Assembly: GCA_963556195.1 (NCBI GenBank)
Contig: OY744532.1
Coordinates: forward strand, 80,131,234-80,195,233
Source: Sepiola atlantica
Lineage: Eukaryota > Mollusca > Cephalopoda > Sepiida > Sepiolidae
Reading direction: 5' to 3'
Length of the DNA: 64,000 bases
Positions 35,093 to 45,586 of this stretch are shown piece by piece. Below the pieces are notes generated by a model. That model was not told where the DNA came from, made no database searches, and saw only the letters and a program-made list of their open reading frames with translations. The position numbers and the translations under genes were made by a program. Every line of letters begins with the position of its first letter. The first letter of the stretch is position 1.

Positions 35093-35342
35093 CTGACTGA
35101 TTTCTCAGCCTTTACTTTTGTTTTGTGAAGCGAACGGTATTTATTTTAAATCATGAATTACTGCTATTTGTTATTTTAAATTTGTCCGTTTATGTATTTG
35201 TTTCTATATATATTCATTTCATAATCAATAAAAGATGCTACTAAACACAAAAAGTTATGCAGTCACAGAAGTACGTTTACAATTTAAACTCCGAGGTTGT
35301 TATAATTAACGTCACAGGATAAATAGTATTGGCGTTAAACAT

Positions 35343-35549
<207 letters not shown>

Positions 35550-35840
35550 CAGTGTACATACAGACGACGTCGTTTCTGGTTTTTTATCCTCATCAGTGCA
35601 GGATTGCCGGTTGCAAGAGGTCGCATGGGATCGGACGCAGTCCGTAGATTACACCTAGAATCACAAGCCTAACGCCCAAGCCCACACCGACTCGAGAAAT
35701 TATCTCATACAGTTATTGAAATTAATGCATACTTACTCGAGAGACAGGGGCTAGCGTCATGTTTTCGATAGCGGTCAACGCTCGAGCGGAACTCGATACG
35801 CGCGTCATGTTGTCGATAGTGGTCAACGCTCGAGCGGAAG
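35550..35840 (-). mobile_element. Hammerhead-bearing SINE, copy 1
   Basis: Minus-strand element homologous to 35955-36200 and 1118-1250. It has a TGTGGGCTTGGGCGTTAGG box A-like region and a GCGTCCGATCCCATGCGACC box B-like region, then a hammerhead module and the (TA)n array. Near its 5' end a roughly 50-bp segment with GTCAACGCTCGAGCGGAA is duplicated in tandem (35754-35840). Confidence 0.65.
35559..35600 (-). ncRNA. Hammerhead ribozyme, best copy of second family
   Basis: Minus strand: TGCA/TGTA as a short stem I (35597-35600 with 35559-35562), CTGATGA (35590-35596), a weak stem II GG/CC with one unpaired A, GAAAC, palindromic ACGACGTCGT (35564-35573) as stem III, and C at the cleavage position. 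Comparison with the other two copies suggests an ancestral stem II of GGGT/ACCC. Possibly still weakly active. Confidence 0.6.
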
Positions 35841-35954
35841 TTTCCTTAGTCGTAGGATGACAATGATTTGTAACTTAAAACAGTGTTCTACTATTAAAAT
35901 CTTTAATCTTAAAGGCGCATTGACAATAAATATATATTTTTTTCATTTTAAAGT

Positions 35955-36200
35955 GTTTTATACTCACAAACGACGTCGTTTTGGGTGTCTATCCTCATCA
36001 AAGCAGGATGGCGTATGCAAGCGGTCGCATAGGCTCGAACGCAGTTCGTAGATTCAGCCTAGAACCAGGAGCCTAACACCCAAGTCCACACTGACGCGAG
36101 AAATCTTCACATACAGTAATTGAAATTAATGTACACTTACCTGAGAGACGGGGGCAGCTTAATGTTGTTGATAGTGTTCAACGCTACAACGAAACTTTGT
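35955..36200 (-). mobile_element. Hammerhead-bearing SINE, copy 2
   Basis: Minus-strand copy with a clear box B-like GCGTTCGAGCCTATGC (near 36024-36039) and a box A-like GGACTTGGGTGTTAGG region, then the degenerate hammerhead. It shares GAGAAAT...CATACAGT(A/T)ATTGAAATTAATG with copy 1. Confidence 0.7.
35966..36001 (-). ncRNA. Hammerhead relic (copy 2)
   Basis: Minus strand: TTGATGA (first C of the core lost), stem II GGAT...ACCC with one mismatch, AAAAC in place of GAAAC, and the intact ACGACGTCGT stem III palindrome. Two core changes make it inactive. Confidence 0.5.
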
Positions 36201-36542
36201 TATATATACCTATAGAGAGAAAGAAAAAGACAAGTGATAGATGAGGTTAAATATTGTAAAAATACAATATTTATTATGTCACCAGTTCCTCAAACTAATA
36301 TTTTTGAAACAAAAGAAATGTATTTACCTTTCCTTAAGGCATAGCTTTTGAAAGAATGAATAGGTATTGTTTTTTAAGCACCTTGTTTTTAGCAAGTGAT
36401 CACGTAATAGATATTGCATTTTTACAATCTTTATTTTCATCTTTTACTTGTTATATAATTGCTCTATATCGTATATCGAACATCAACTCCTTTATGATGG
36501 CTTCTACTTTAAAGTTATGCAATATATCTTTATTTTCATGTT

Positions 36543-36546
<4 letters not shown>

Positions 36547-36580
<34 letters not shown>
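36547..36580. repeat. (TA)n microsatellite
   Basis: TA run upstream of the hammerhead at 36612. Confidence 0.95.
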
Positions 36581-36583
<3 letters not shown>

Positions 36584-36611
36584 TATTTTTTGGTTTTTTA
36601 ACGTGGTTGTT

Positions 36612-36662
36612 TATACATCTGAGGAGACCTAATTAAGGGGTCGAAATAAGTTATAATGTGTA
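36612..36662 (+). ncRNA. Hammerhead ribozyme, type I, apparently intact
   Basis: Stem I: TTATACAT region 36612-36618 with ATGTGTA 36656-36662 (7 pairs including one G-T). Core CTGAGGA (36619-36625; fits CUGANGA). Stem II: GACC (36626-36629) with GGTC (36639-36642). Core GAAA (36643-36646). Stem III: ATA/TAT (36646-36648 with 36652-36654), loop AGT. Predicted cleavage between A36655 and A36656. No box A/B is obvious upstream, so the host element may be a Penelope-like tail and not a SINE. Confidence 0.8.
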
Positions 36663-38499
36663 CAACCTTAATGTGTGTATAGTTTTTTTCTTTTTATAAT
36701 TCAGTTTTGCTCTGTTTAAATTACATTGAGCTCTGTTATTCAGATTCTCAACACAAAATTGAAATCTACACACACTATATATATATATTTTGCAATTAAC
36801 GACCCATGTTTAAACCGGCGTTTTTTTTTCGTTATCTTCCAACAGTTTACGTAAACAGTCAGCTAAAGCCGAACGAAAACTTTGTGATCTCAAAATCACA
36901 GGTTAGGGTAAAGTTGGGCTTAGTGATAAATTGTTTTTTGTAGGGTAAGAGTGAAATAGAACATGTTCTGCAACTTATTTCTTGACCTATAAGTTTACTT
37001 CTGTGACAACATTCAATAATTATTACCGAAAACGGAAGCGTCTGCATACCTCGATGAGATTCATGATCGCTTTAATCAATTTTCTTAACTTATGGAATTT
37101 TACACTATATTCAATTCGCTATTGATAATTTACGTCTGCTGTAATCTGATTGGCTAAGCATTCAGGTATTTTCCGAGGGGTTACGTACACTTCCAGAAGG
37201 TTCCAGCGAAACTGAGTTTTTATTCTTTCAGTATTCTATTTAAAACCTGATTGCAGCTTAAATAAAAGCTATATTGACCTGAATCTCTATCTACTTTCCT
37301 CTCCACGAAGGCAAAGTTAGACACAAGGTTGTTTTCATGTAGCGCTATGAAGCTCCCCTAAAACGGGAAACCTGAATCAGGGAAAATAAAAATTGACCTT
37401 ATAAAGAACGCTTTTCCACTTTAAACTGAGGACAAGAAAACACATAAAGTATAGTGTCAGACAGATACTTCACTATCCTCTTAGACAAAAGACATACTTT
37501 GATCCGAGTTAATTAATAAAAATCATTGATTTATGTAAGGCGGTAAAAAAATGTATATTTCAAAAACACGATTCTCTTTAAATACTTTATAGAAGAAAAA
37601 AATTTGTTTACAATGTTAATTTAACTTTCAGCGAATTAAATGACCTGTTCGCTTTTAAATAATTAGATGATTTTCCTAGTCTCATATTATGTTTGGTCAA
37701 TTTCGGAGAAATCTTTTAGGGTGTATTTTATCATTTTCTGTGTATTATCACAACCGAACCATTTATGCTAATTCACTATAAAAAAAACAAAAATGGGATT
37801 CTACGTTTTAGGCGATTACAAAAAATAAAACGAAAAAAGATTTCATTTTCGCACGTGAATTTAGCGGAAACTGATTGCCCACTATTGAATTGAGACAGTT
37901 TTTAAGGACATGTATACATTTTAAAATTTTCTTATGCTTGCCATTTAAAAAAAATTATTGGATATAACTTATTTTGGTGTGTCTGTGTTTAGGGAATATT
38001 TTTCGCAACACGCGGGTTGTGATTTGGTCGATTTTGCACATGTGAAAGAATGCTTTGATGGCAAATATTTTTTTAATTCTACGCCGAAGTCCCATACATT
38101 TTTCACAGACGATCAATTAAGACTGTTTTTTCTTTACAAAACAAATACGAGGTTAGAAGATATACAATTTGAAAGTATGACCGGGCAGCTATATACCCAT
38201 TGCTGCTACGCTCGACGCTGCACACATTGATTCACTGTAAACATGAACAACATATAACAGTTTTTACCAAGAGTATAAAACAGATGCATTAGTAAAACGA
38301 CTATTAGTTAAAAATTAAGTTAACTCCTTATGTTGAAATAGAATATTTAACATTTTTAATTATATTTGTCTACATCCAACTAAATTACTAAATCCAAATA
38401 ATATATATGTATATACAGGCAGGCGGCATTTACTTAACACTATACATGCACCCATCTGGGAGAAATGTAAAATAATAATTTCATTTAAAATTATAAGTA
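36663..38499. other. No supported gene
   Basis: An open frame of 90 codons at 37958-38230 (+) has ordinary amino-acid composition but no motif I recognise. 37790-37890 repeats phrases found at 26450-26770. Confidence 0.45.
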
Positions 38500-39055
38500 T
38501 AAGATTATTAATTCTGAAAACAAAGCAAATAAGAACCTATTTAACTGTAAGTAATTTAGGTGATTAAAATAGGATTTGTTACATAAGTATTGTTTGAAAT
38601 CAAACAAAATTAAAAAAATGAGTGTACTGCTAACTGGCTAAGAAGTGCGTTCTCATTTTACGTTAAATGTATATATGAAAATGATCCTCACTCTATAATA
38701 AAAAAAATGTTTAAATAATTGTTTTAATTCCTCCTTTGCGGATATTTTTTCAGGCTGTTTACATCTAATCGACCAAAGTAAGTAGAATCTGATTTTTTAG
38801 TTGGGGGTGGGGATGTTAAACTTGTAAAAAAGTTTGTAAACAATTATTATACATATGTAAACAACAAAATAATTCTTAGAAACCAACTTGTTTTCACTTA
38901 GAGTATTAATTCTAAAATAAAATGAAAATCAGAAAAGAACCAATTTAACTGCAAGTAATTTAAGTGATTAAAATATTATTTGTCAAATAAGTATGTATTG
39001 TTTTCAATCAAGCAAAATAGATTTCTCTACGTTTTGGCTGACTGGGCTCCCCTCT
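38500..39055. repeat. Direct repeat pair, about 150 bp each
   Basis: 38500-38645 and 38900-39055 share ATTAATTCT(G/A)AAA, AATTTAACTG(T/C)AAGTAATTTA, GTGATTAAAATA and AATAAGTAT...TCAA(A/G)CAAAAT. Confidence 0.75.
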
Positions 39056-40284
39056 CTCTAGTTTTAAATAGATATTGCTTATTATTAGACGCGTGAAACT
39101 AGACGTAGGAAAATAAAAACACAAAATAATAAAGATGGAGTTAACTCATGACTTGAATGAATGTTTTAATTGATAAAAATTAAGTTAAAATTTTCGAATC
39201 TGTTTGATTAAAAACGTTATTCATAATTGTCATTGGGGATCAAGTTAAGTTAAAAAGAAATGTGGATGTCGAAAGACGGTTATTGCAATTGTCTCATTAA
39301 AATATTAACTGAAATAATTGGAAGCCGAACTGATATTGAATCAACTGTTAGTTTTGAATTTTCTCATAACATATTTATTACGAGAAAACTGTTTCCATTT
39401 CTACTTTCATATGCAATTGCAATACACACATCTTAAGGGATGAGTATATATGTGATCATTGCTAATTTGGGAAGTACAATCTTATCTGATAGAATTGCTT
39501 ATGTTTCTCTTTCAAAGGAGAAGATATGAGTCTAATGTTTATACGTCGGATTTTGATCCATGATCTTGAATTATGTGTAAGAAATAAGCTTGAACAAATG
39601 CAATTAATTAAAACAAATGTCTGGAAAGCATATAGTTCATCCATTGTCACTGGACTGTTATTCGGATGTCGCTCAGAATTTTATACATTATTACGGGGTA
39701 TTATGTGGGTAGATGTCATTACTCGCAAAGGGTAGAAATAGCTGCAAAGCTTTTTTTGCAACGTTTTGATTTAAACAGATGTTTATAATATCATAGCTGG
39801 TCTATTTATGATGGGTGTAATATAACTCTTAAATATTGTTGTGCCCCTTATTTTTAGTATTCAAAACCCATTTGAGCAAATCCTATTATCGGCCACTCTA
39901 GATAATAGAGAGTTCAGATACATCACTGAGGCGTTTTTATATCTCTTGTTCAGTTGTACAAGAGACGTTTGTTTCAGAGCAGCTATTTCGTTGAAAGCAA
40001 TTGAAATAGTCGTGTCTTCTGTTAATAGCTCCGGCACATTAAATAGTGTACCCTGGTGTACTGTTTCGTCTCTTTTTGAGCAGATAAATCTTTAAATACT
40101 AACAATTTACTACTCAGATATATCGGATGCGTGTAGGGCACACTTCGTCTGAAAATTTATTTCAGAAGAATTTAAGAATAAAATAATCTTAATTTGTTCC
40201 AATCAGCGCTTAAATATCGATAAACACCACAATAGAATAGGAAATCATGAGACTTGCTAAACTTTGTTTTGATTCTTAATTTAG
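39056..40284. other. No supported gene
   Basis: Two + frames (39526-39735, 69 codons; 39841-40095, 84 codons) have balanced composition but no recognised motif. They lie just downstream (minus sense) of the LINE fragment and may be its decayed antisense or unrelated. Confidence 0.4.
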
Positions 40285-40841
40285 AAAACTGAGTGATCAG
40301 AAGATCCCAGGAAAAACAAGAAAGTAGATGTGCACTGCTCAGGGACGATTGGTAGAAAAAGATTAAGAAGACTTGCAAAATATCTATCAGCATCGGGTAC
40401 GCATGTTTGCTTGTTAACAATTTGAGTGAGCTTGTATGCGGGGAAAAGTAGTGACAAAACTACCTTCATCATCTCTCGTCCTTTAGTGAAGAAGCATCTC
40501 AACCTTCTGAACATTAAAGTTACCACAGTCATGAATACTATTAAGAAGGTTAACTAAGACGATATTGTCAATTCTGTCAGAGATGTCGGCGATAACAGTA
40601 GTTCTATCGTTGAGAAGACGATAGAGGACAACGATGAAGGCGGTGCAGTGAACAGGTGCGACACGGAAACACATACAGGGCGAATTTGATTCTCTATTAG
40701 AAGTGTCCATACCATATGGAAAAGCGTCATACACGTAGGCGTATATTCTATGGGCATGACGATCCTGGGAGTCGTGTTTGACGTCATGTTTAGTAACATG
40801 TCATCTATAAAAACTGACAGGTCAATGCCAGTTGCACACAC
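40285..40841 (-). pseudogene. LINE AP-endonuclease domain fragment
   Basis: The minus strand encodes FIVVLYRLLNDRTTVIADIS, then DRIDNIVLVNLLNSIHDCGN and FNVQKVE in one frame, then after a frameshift AYKLTQIVNKQTCVPDADRY, ASLLNLFL, PEQCTSTFLFFLGSSDHSVF in another. This is the second half of the exonuclease-endonuclease-phosphatase fold used by non-LTR retrotransposons: the (G)DFNVH-type motif is decayed to GNFNVQ, and the terminal SDHS motif is intact. The first half is likely within 40735-40860 in a third frame. Frameshifts and the Asp-to-Asn change in GDFN show it is dead. Confidence 0.75.
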
Positions 40842-41160
40842 ACACTGAAGTTTTCCTCTGGTCTCTTATGAATGGCTTTCATTTTCTAGAAGGTTAACAC
40901 GTTAATCTTTCATGTTGGAAAAATTAACTGATTGTAGGGATCTGTCTTAAAAGTTGAAATTATTAGTTAACGCTCGTGGTTTGTTTTATAATGTTTTGAT
41001 TGGAAGACGTGTGAAAGAGTTCAGAAACGGGGTTAATACTAGAACACAGAGAAAATTATTAAGAAAAGATTATCTTTGTAAACTATATGAGGGCGGAAAG
41101 GCCATAGCAGTTTCGACTAATATGACACTGAGTATTGATTTACTCCTCTCCAGGAGTTAG
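40842..41160. other. No recognised feature
   Basis: Includes a 68-codon + frame (40954-41160) without a recognised motif; probably repeat flank. Confidence 0.4.
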
Positions 41161-41164
41161 GCAA

Positions 41165-41475
41165 ACGGCCAGTTTTTATCTTACTCCCACAAGTAGGATG
41201 TGACCCAAGGTCGGGTCGGGAAAGTGGGGTTTAAAAATTGCCTGGGCAGCCCCGTCGGCATTCCCCGGTAGAGGCGCCTCAGACAGTAAGCAATAAACTT
41301 ACTCCTCCCCAAAGAGGGGAGGCACAACCTGGGAAGGTGGACCTCCCAGAACTGCACAGGACATACCCATTGACTGGCGTAAATCAAGACACGAAGGCCA
41401 AGACAACACCAGTATGGGGTGCAGTATCCATCGGAACAGATACTACACTTTGATCTTAGCCAAAAGGCCAAGATG
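41165..41475 (-). mobile_element. U2 snRNA-headed SINE
   Basis: Minus-strand element. A U2 5' segment (41434-41473) continues into TGGATACTGCACCCCATACTG, then the body shared with copies at 42334-42606 and 61451-62181: TTTACGCC, CTGTGCAGTTCT, AGTAAGTTTATTGCTTACTG, TCTGAGGCG, GGGGAATGCCGACGGGGCTG, CCCAGGCAAT. It ends with TTGTGGGAGTAAGATAAA. The body is GC-richer than its surroundings and could be related to conserved-domain SINEs described from cephalopods; I cannot confirm which. Confidence 0.75.
41434..41473 (-). ncRNA. U2 snRNA 5'-end-like segment
   Basis: Minus strand: CTTGGCCTTTTGGCTAAGAT then CAAAGTGTAGTATCTGTTCC. It matches the conserved first 40 or so nucleotides of U2, including stem-loop I and GUAGUA, the branch-point recognition site, with one extra A (CAAAG for CAAG). 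It stops before stem IIa, so it is not a functional U2 gene. Confidence 0.85.
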
Positions 41476-42264
41476 ACACTTAGTAGCCCCGCTGAAAAGT
41501 TTCCAGACTCCGTTAACGAAATAACAATATATCAGCCTTCGTATTTCGCACTTGCTGATAGAACAACATATTTGGTACTTACTCCAATGTTCATCTATTT
41601 AGACAATCAGACGGATAACATCTGGCAAGGAAAATTGTTTATCTCTAGCATCATTATTATTGACATGGGAACAAAAAATAAGAGAAAAAATTAGTAAAGT
41701 CACTTCGAAAGACCACTCATTCTAAACCCCCACCGACCAAGGAAACAACATTTCGTTCCTACTTTGTGAAAAACAGCTCTCATGGAAACTAACGACCGGG
41801 GGATACAGTAGAAAAAAGGAAGTGGTAAAAAGCTACCGAAAATGCACCCACAGTGCATTTACTCAACACAGTTAGTTTGGTCAAACATAAAGTTGTTAAT
41901 GTCGTACTAAAACAAAACTAACTTTAAAAGTGTGTACTTAATATAAGTTTTCTTGTCTCTTTAAATAATTGAGGATATATTCCCCTCTGTAATTTGTTGG
42001 TGTGAGTAGCACGGTTGAGCATGTATTACAGTTAGATTTAAGCATTTGTTACAGGAAGATATGCCACAGCAAAGAAAATAAATAAAGAGACAAACAGTTG
42101 AACTATCAAAACTGATCGTCTGCTTAACCAAGATTTTTTTAGCCCAATTCAAAGAAAATGCCCAGGACTACTGGATAAGGTAGGAGTAAATATAAATAAA
42201 CTGATGCGATGTTAGAGTCGTCTTACCTTAGACTAGTTGCACAATTAAGCTTAAGAATATTGTC

Positions 42265-42269
<5 letters not shown>

Positions 42270-42332
<63 letters not shown>
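42270..42332. repeat. (TA)n microsatellite
   Basis: TA run directly before the second SINE copy. Confidence 0.95.
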
Positions 42333-42333
<1 letters not shown>

Positions 42334-42335
<2 letters not shown>

Positions 42336-42606
42336 TGTCAGAAAGCGGTTTGAATTCAGGTCTGAATTTACGCCGGTCCATCGGTTTTCCGTCCTGTGCA
42401 GTTCTAGGAGGTGCACCCTCCCATGCTTTGCCTCCCCTCTTTTGGAAGGAGTAAGTTTATTGCTTACTGCCTGAGGCGCCCCTACCGGGGAATGCCGACG
42501 GGGCTGCCCAGGCAATTATTAAAAAGCCAGAGTGCTCAAATTCTCGAGCGCTGGTTCTTTCCCACTTTTCCGACATTATGTCACATCTTACCTTGTGGGA
42601 GGAAGA
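42334..42606 (+). mobile_element. Same SINE body, second copy
   Basis: Plus-strand copy sharing TTTACGCCGGTC, CCGTCCTGTGCAGTTCTAGG, GGAGTAAGTTTATTGCTTAC and GGGGAATGCCGACGGGGCTG. It has no U2 head (starts TGTCTGTCAGAAAGCGG). The same AAGCGGTTTGAAT phrase occurs at 42342 and 42613, one on each side, and may be a target duplication or a longer flanking repeat. Confidence 0.75.
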
Positions 42607-43375
42607 TAAATAGAAGCGGTTTGAATACTAACAATGTATTTTTTGAATAATATTAATTTATTTAAAATAGTCCAACATTCTTGACGCAATACGTCCTTGT
42701 CGGGGGTGAAATACATTTTTTTCATAGCGGAATGTTTATCGCTAATAGAAAGGAAAATCTGTAAGATTCTGATTCGGTAATAGTTCAAATGTCAAGGTCT
42801 TTTAGGGAAATATGCGCGGACACGCATTAAAGAAAATAATATATGGTGGTATCCCATTAGAAAGCATTAATATTTAAATGTAAGAAAGCGGGTTGAAGCC
42901 TAACAATGCATTTTTTGTAAACAAATATCAATTTATTTAAAAGTAGTCCCACATTTTCGATGTAATACGTTCTCGTCGGGAGTGCTAGACATTTTTTCAT
43001 AGTCACATGTTTACTATTAGTAGATAGTAATATCCGTAAGGTGATAATACAGTAATAGTTAAAATGTCAAAGTCTTAAAATACTTTGACATTTGAACTAT
43101 TACTGAATGAACACATTCACGGGCACACATTAAAGATAAGAATATATGGTGGTCTTCCTTAAGAAAGCCTTGACTACTTAAATGTAAAAAAGCGAGTGAA
43201 AGCCTAACAATGCATTTACATTTAAATATTCAGTGCTTCTTAATGGAAGACCACCGTATCTTCTTATTTTTAATGCGTGTCCGCTGATATTTTCCTAAAA
43301 GACTTCAACATTTTAACCATTACCGAATTAACATCTTACGGATTCTACCTTCTACTAGCGATAAACAGTGGTGGT
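42606..43375. repeat. Two direct and one inverted copy of a 290-bp repeat
   Basis: Copies A (42606-42885) and B (42886-43190) are direct: GCGG(T/G)TTGAA, TAACAATG(T/C)ATTTTTTG, ATTTATTTAAAA, GTAATAGTT(C/A)AAATGTCAA. Copy C (43200-43375) is the reverse complement of the second half of A. Confidence 0.8.
43050..43105. repeat. Hairpin inside copy B
   Basis: Arms 43050-43073 and 43082-43105 are inverted over 24 bp with two mismatches (CAGTAATAGTTAAAATGTCA versus its complement), with an 8-nt loop. Confidence 0.85.
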
Positions 43376-44454
43376 ATTGACTGAAAGGGTGATCAAATGA
43401 AAGCAGAACAAATACTAAACTACCCCACTTGCTCTGCGCATTGAAATATAAGTCTGGTATAGTATAGTAAACTAGATTGAGTATTAAAACATTATACAAT
43501 AGCACGAGTAATAGAAGTCATAGAGCAGTTTCGGGTTTAGACAGACATATGCCAACTTTCTATTAGTAATCGATGTATTAATGAAATAAACTCGATTTTA
43601 AACTCGAGCAACTACAATAATTATAGGTAATTAAACTAAATCGCTGTATAGGAATTCTATATGGTCACCCTTTATGCAAATATTTGATGGGCGCTTCGGG
43701 AAATTATCAGGCAGTTTCATTCGATTTTATACTTCCCTACATTAATTCCGGCATATGCAACTCTCTCAAACATGTCATGCATAGGTAAAGTCAAAGTAAC
43801 TTTTACTGAGACGCAAAAGTCTGCTACCACTACCACTATCCTGAACTTCTTTATAAGTTAAATATTCCAGCTCCACCAATCATTGTACTATTTTTTAAGC
43901 AGTTTAACACATTATATCTTCCCTAAAAAAAAGGACCCCCTTCTCACTTTTACGGCGATTAGATTTGCTGGCTACAATCCTGTTTTGGAATAATTGAGAA
44001 TTATTGCCGAGCAATAAAGTAAAGAAAATTGTAATTAAAATATGGCATCTCCTATCCCTTAATTCTGTGGATAGCCTTCTATTAGAAATCTATTTTTTCT
44101 ACTATGATTACATTTTTACAAACATATTACTCTTAACTAATAATATTATTCTTCATATTAAAAATATAATAAAGTGTTCATATACAGAACATACACTTCA
44201 TCAATTAAAATGTCGTTTTATCAGTCGTTATCACTGTATTAGATGACTAAAGGAATATCGGAATATTATAATTTCATTCGAAGACAACTATTAGAATTTT
44301 ATAATAACGAAAATACATCCAAAGTTTATTATTATTCGTAATAGAATTTACGTTGATAAACATTCACCGATTATATAACGCAGAATTTACACACTACAAG
44401 CTAAACTGTTTTTCTAATGTATTTCTAATGTTTCCCCTAACAAGAACTTAACTG
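43376..44454. other. No recognised feature
   Basis: AT-rich, no supported gene. Confidence 0.6.
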
Positions 44455-44530
44455 TACAATAACCCTAAAATAACCCTAACCCTAACCTTAACCTTACCAC
44501 GAAACATACCAAAACTAACCATAACCTTAC
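44455..44530. repeat. Interstitial CCCTAA-like array
   Basis: AACCCTAAAATAACCCTAAC, then CCTTAACCTTACC variants; degenerate telomere-type motif. Confidence 0.75.
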
Positions 44531-44878
44531 TATAAACTAAGTTTTTGTTTCCGTTTCTGAAGTCGGTTTTGTTTGGTTTGTAGTGGAAGTTTAAACATTC
44601 TCCGGAATGTCAGATCTTCTTACGGCACGACTGCTAATTTCTTGACACTAACAAAATAAAACCTACCCAACCCACAATCCACACACAGAAAATGGGGGGG
44701 GGGGGGCAAAAAAGAAATACACTCTATTATATTGTACGGCCCCTCTCCCCCCAAAATAAATAAAATAAAAATATTAGCTTGGTTGACACAATATTTTGAT
44801 AACTCATAATTATTGACATGAAAATTGTGTTGTGCGTCCACTAAATAGCCAGAAAGTTGATGCTTATTTTACTTTTTA

Positions 44879-44911
44879 GAAGAAGAAGAAGAAGAAGAAG
44901 AAGAAGAAGAT
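44879..44911. repeat. (GAA)n microsatellite
   Basis: About ten AGA/GAA units, with further GAAGAA nearby. Confidence 0.9.
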
Positions 44912-45586
44912 TAAGTAGAAGAAGAACAATGAGAAGAAGTAGAAGGTGATGAAGTACACAACTTATCCCGAGCTATGTAAATGTTATCGTTAAATAAAGA
45001 AATGAGAGTTTTACAATTATTCGAATAACTACTTACATAAGATCACAGCAAAGCCTTACATGTTTGAAATTAAAAAAAAACTATTTATCGTCGAAGTTCT
45101 CATATATTTTGTAAATTCTTATCGTTGTAAACGTGCATGATCTGTTTGTTCTGTATACAATATTGAATGCATAAATGCACATATATCTGAATTGATTTAC
45201 ATTCATGAATGAATGCATACACAAGTTCAATGGCTAAGATTCTTCTTGTAAAAAAAAAAGAAAGTCAAATGTGTTACTAAAACACACAAGCCAACCAAGT
45301 AGGACAACATTTACATAAAACTATCTAAAGTATCGAAATAATGTAGACCCATGTAGAGTCTCGAGAAACAATGGATACCCCCTGTAAAAGTAGCTTGCAC
45401 AGAAATTTAATTGTAAATAAAACGTTGCCTAATATCCAACCACACATCACCTGAACCGGCATTGCTGCAGTCCAGTGGGAAGCAGAAGTCGAAGATGACT
45501 GGAAACAGAGAATCAACTGATGATCACCGATTTACTACTGACTACGCTAAAAATCGCTTAACTGCTGTACTGAAACGGGGACCAGT
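44912..45586. other. No recognised feature
   Basis: Unique-looking left flank of the 33-bp satellite. Confidence 0.6.

Larger units (their letters stand above)
34650..35240. repeat. 85-bp direct repeat pair
   Basis: 34650-34738 and 35155-35240 share ACTGCTATTTGTTATTTTA, ATTTGTCCGTTTATGTATTT and TTCATAATCAAT. The first copy is inside the mariner-like derivative, the second outside it. Confidence 0.8.

Noticed and set aside
37958..38230. 90-codon plus-strand gene
   Set aside because: No recognised domain, no repeat or splice context, and no codon evidence; kept only as a note under the unassigned interval.
41434..41473. Functional U2 snRNA gene
   Set aside because: Only the first 40 or so nucleotides are present, joined to a SINE body; no Sm site or 3' stem-loops.
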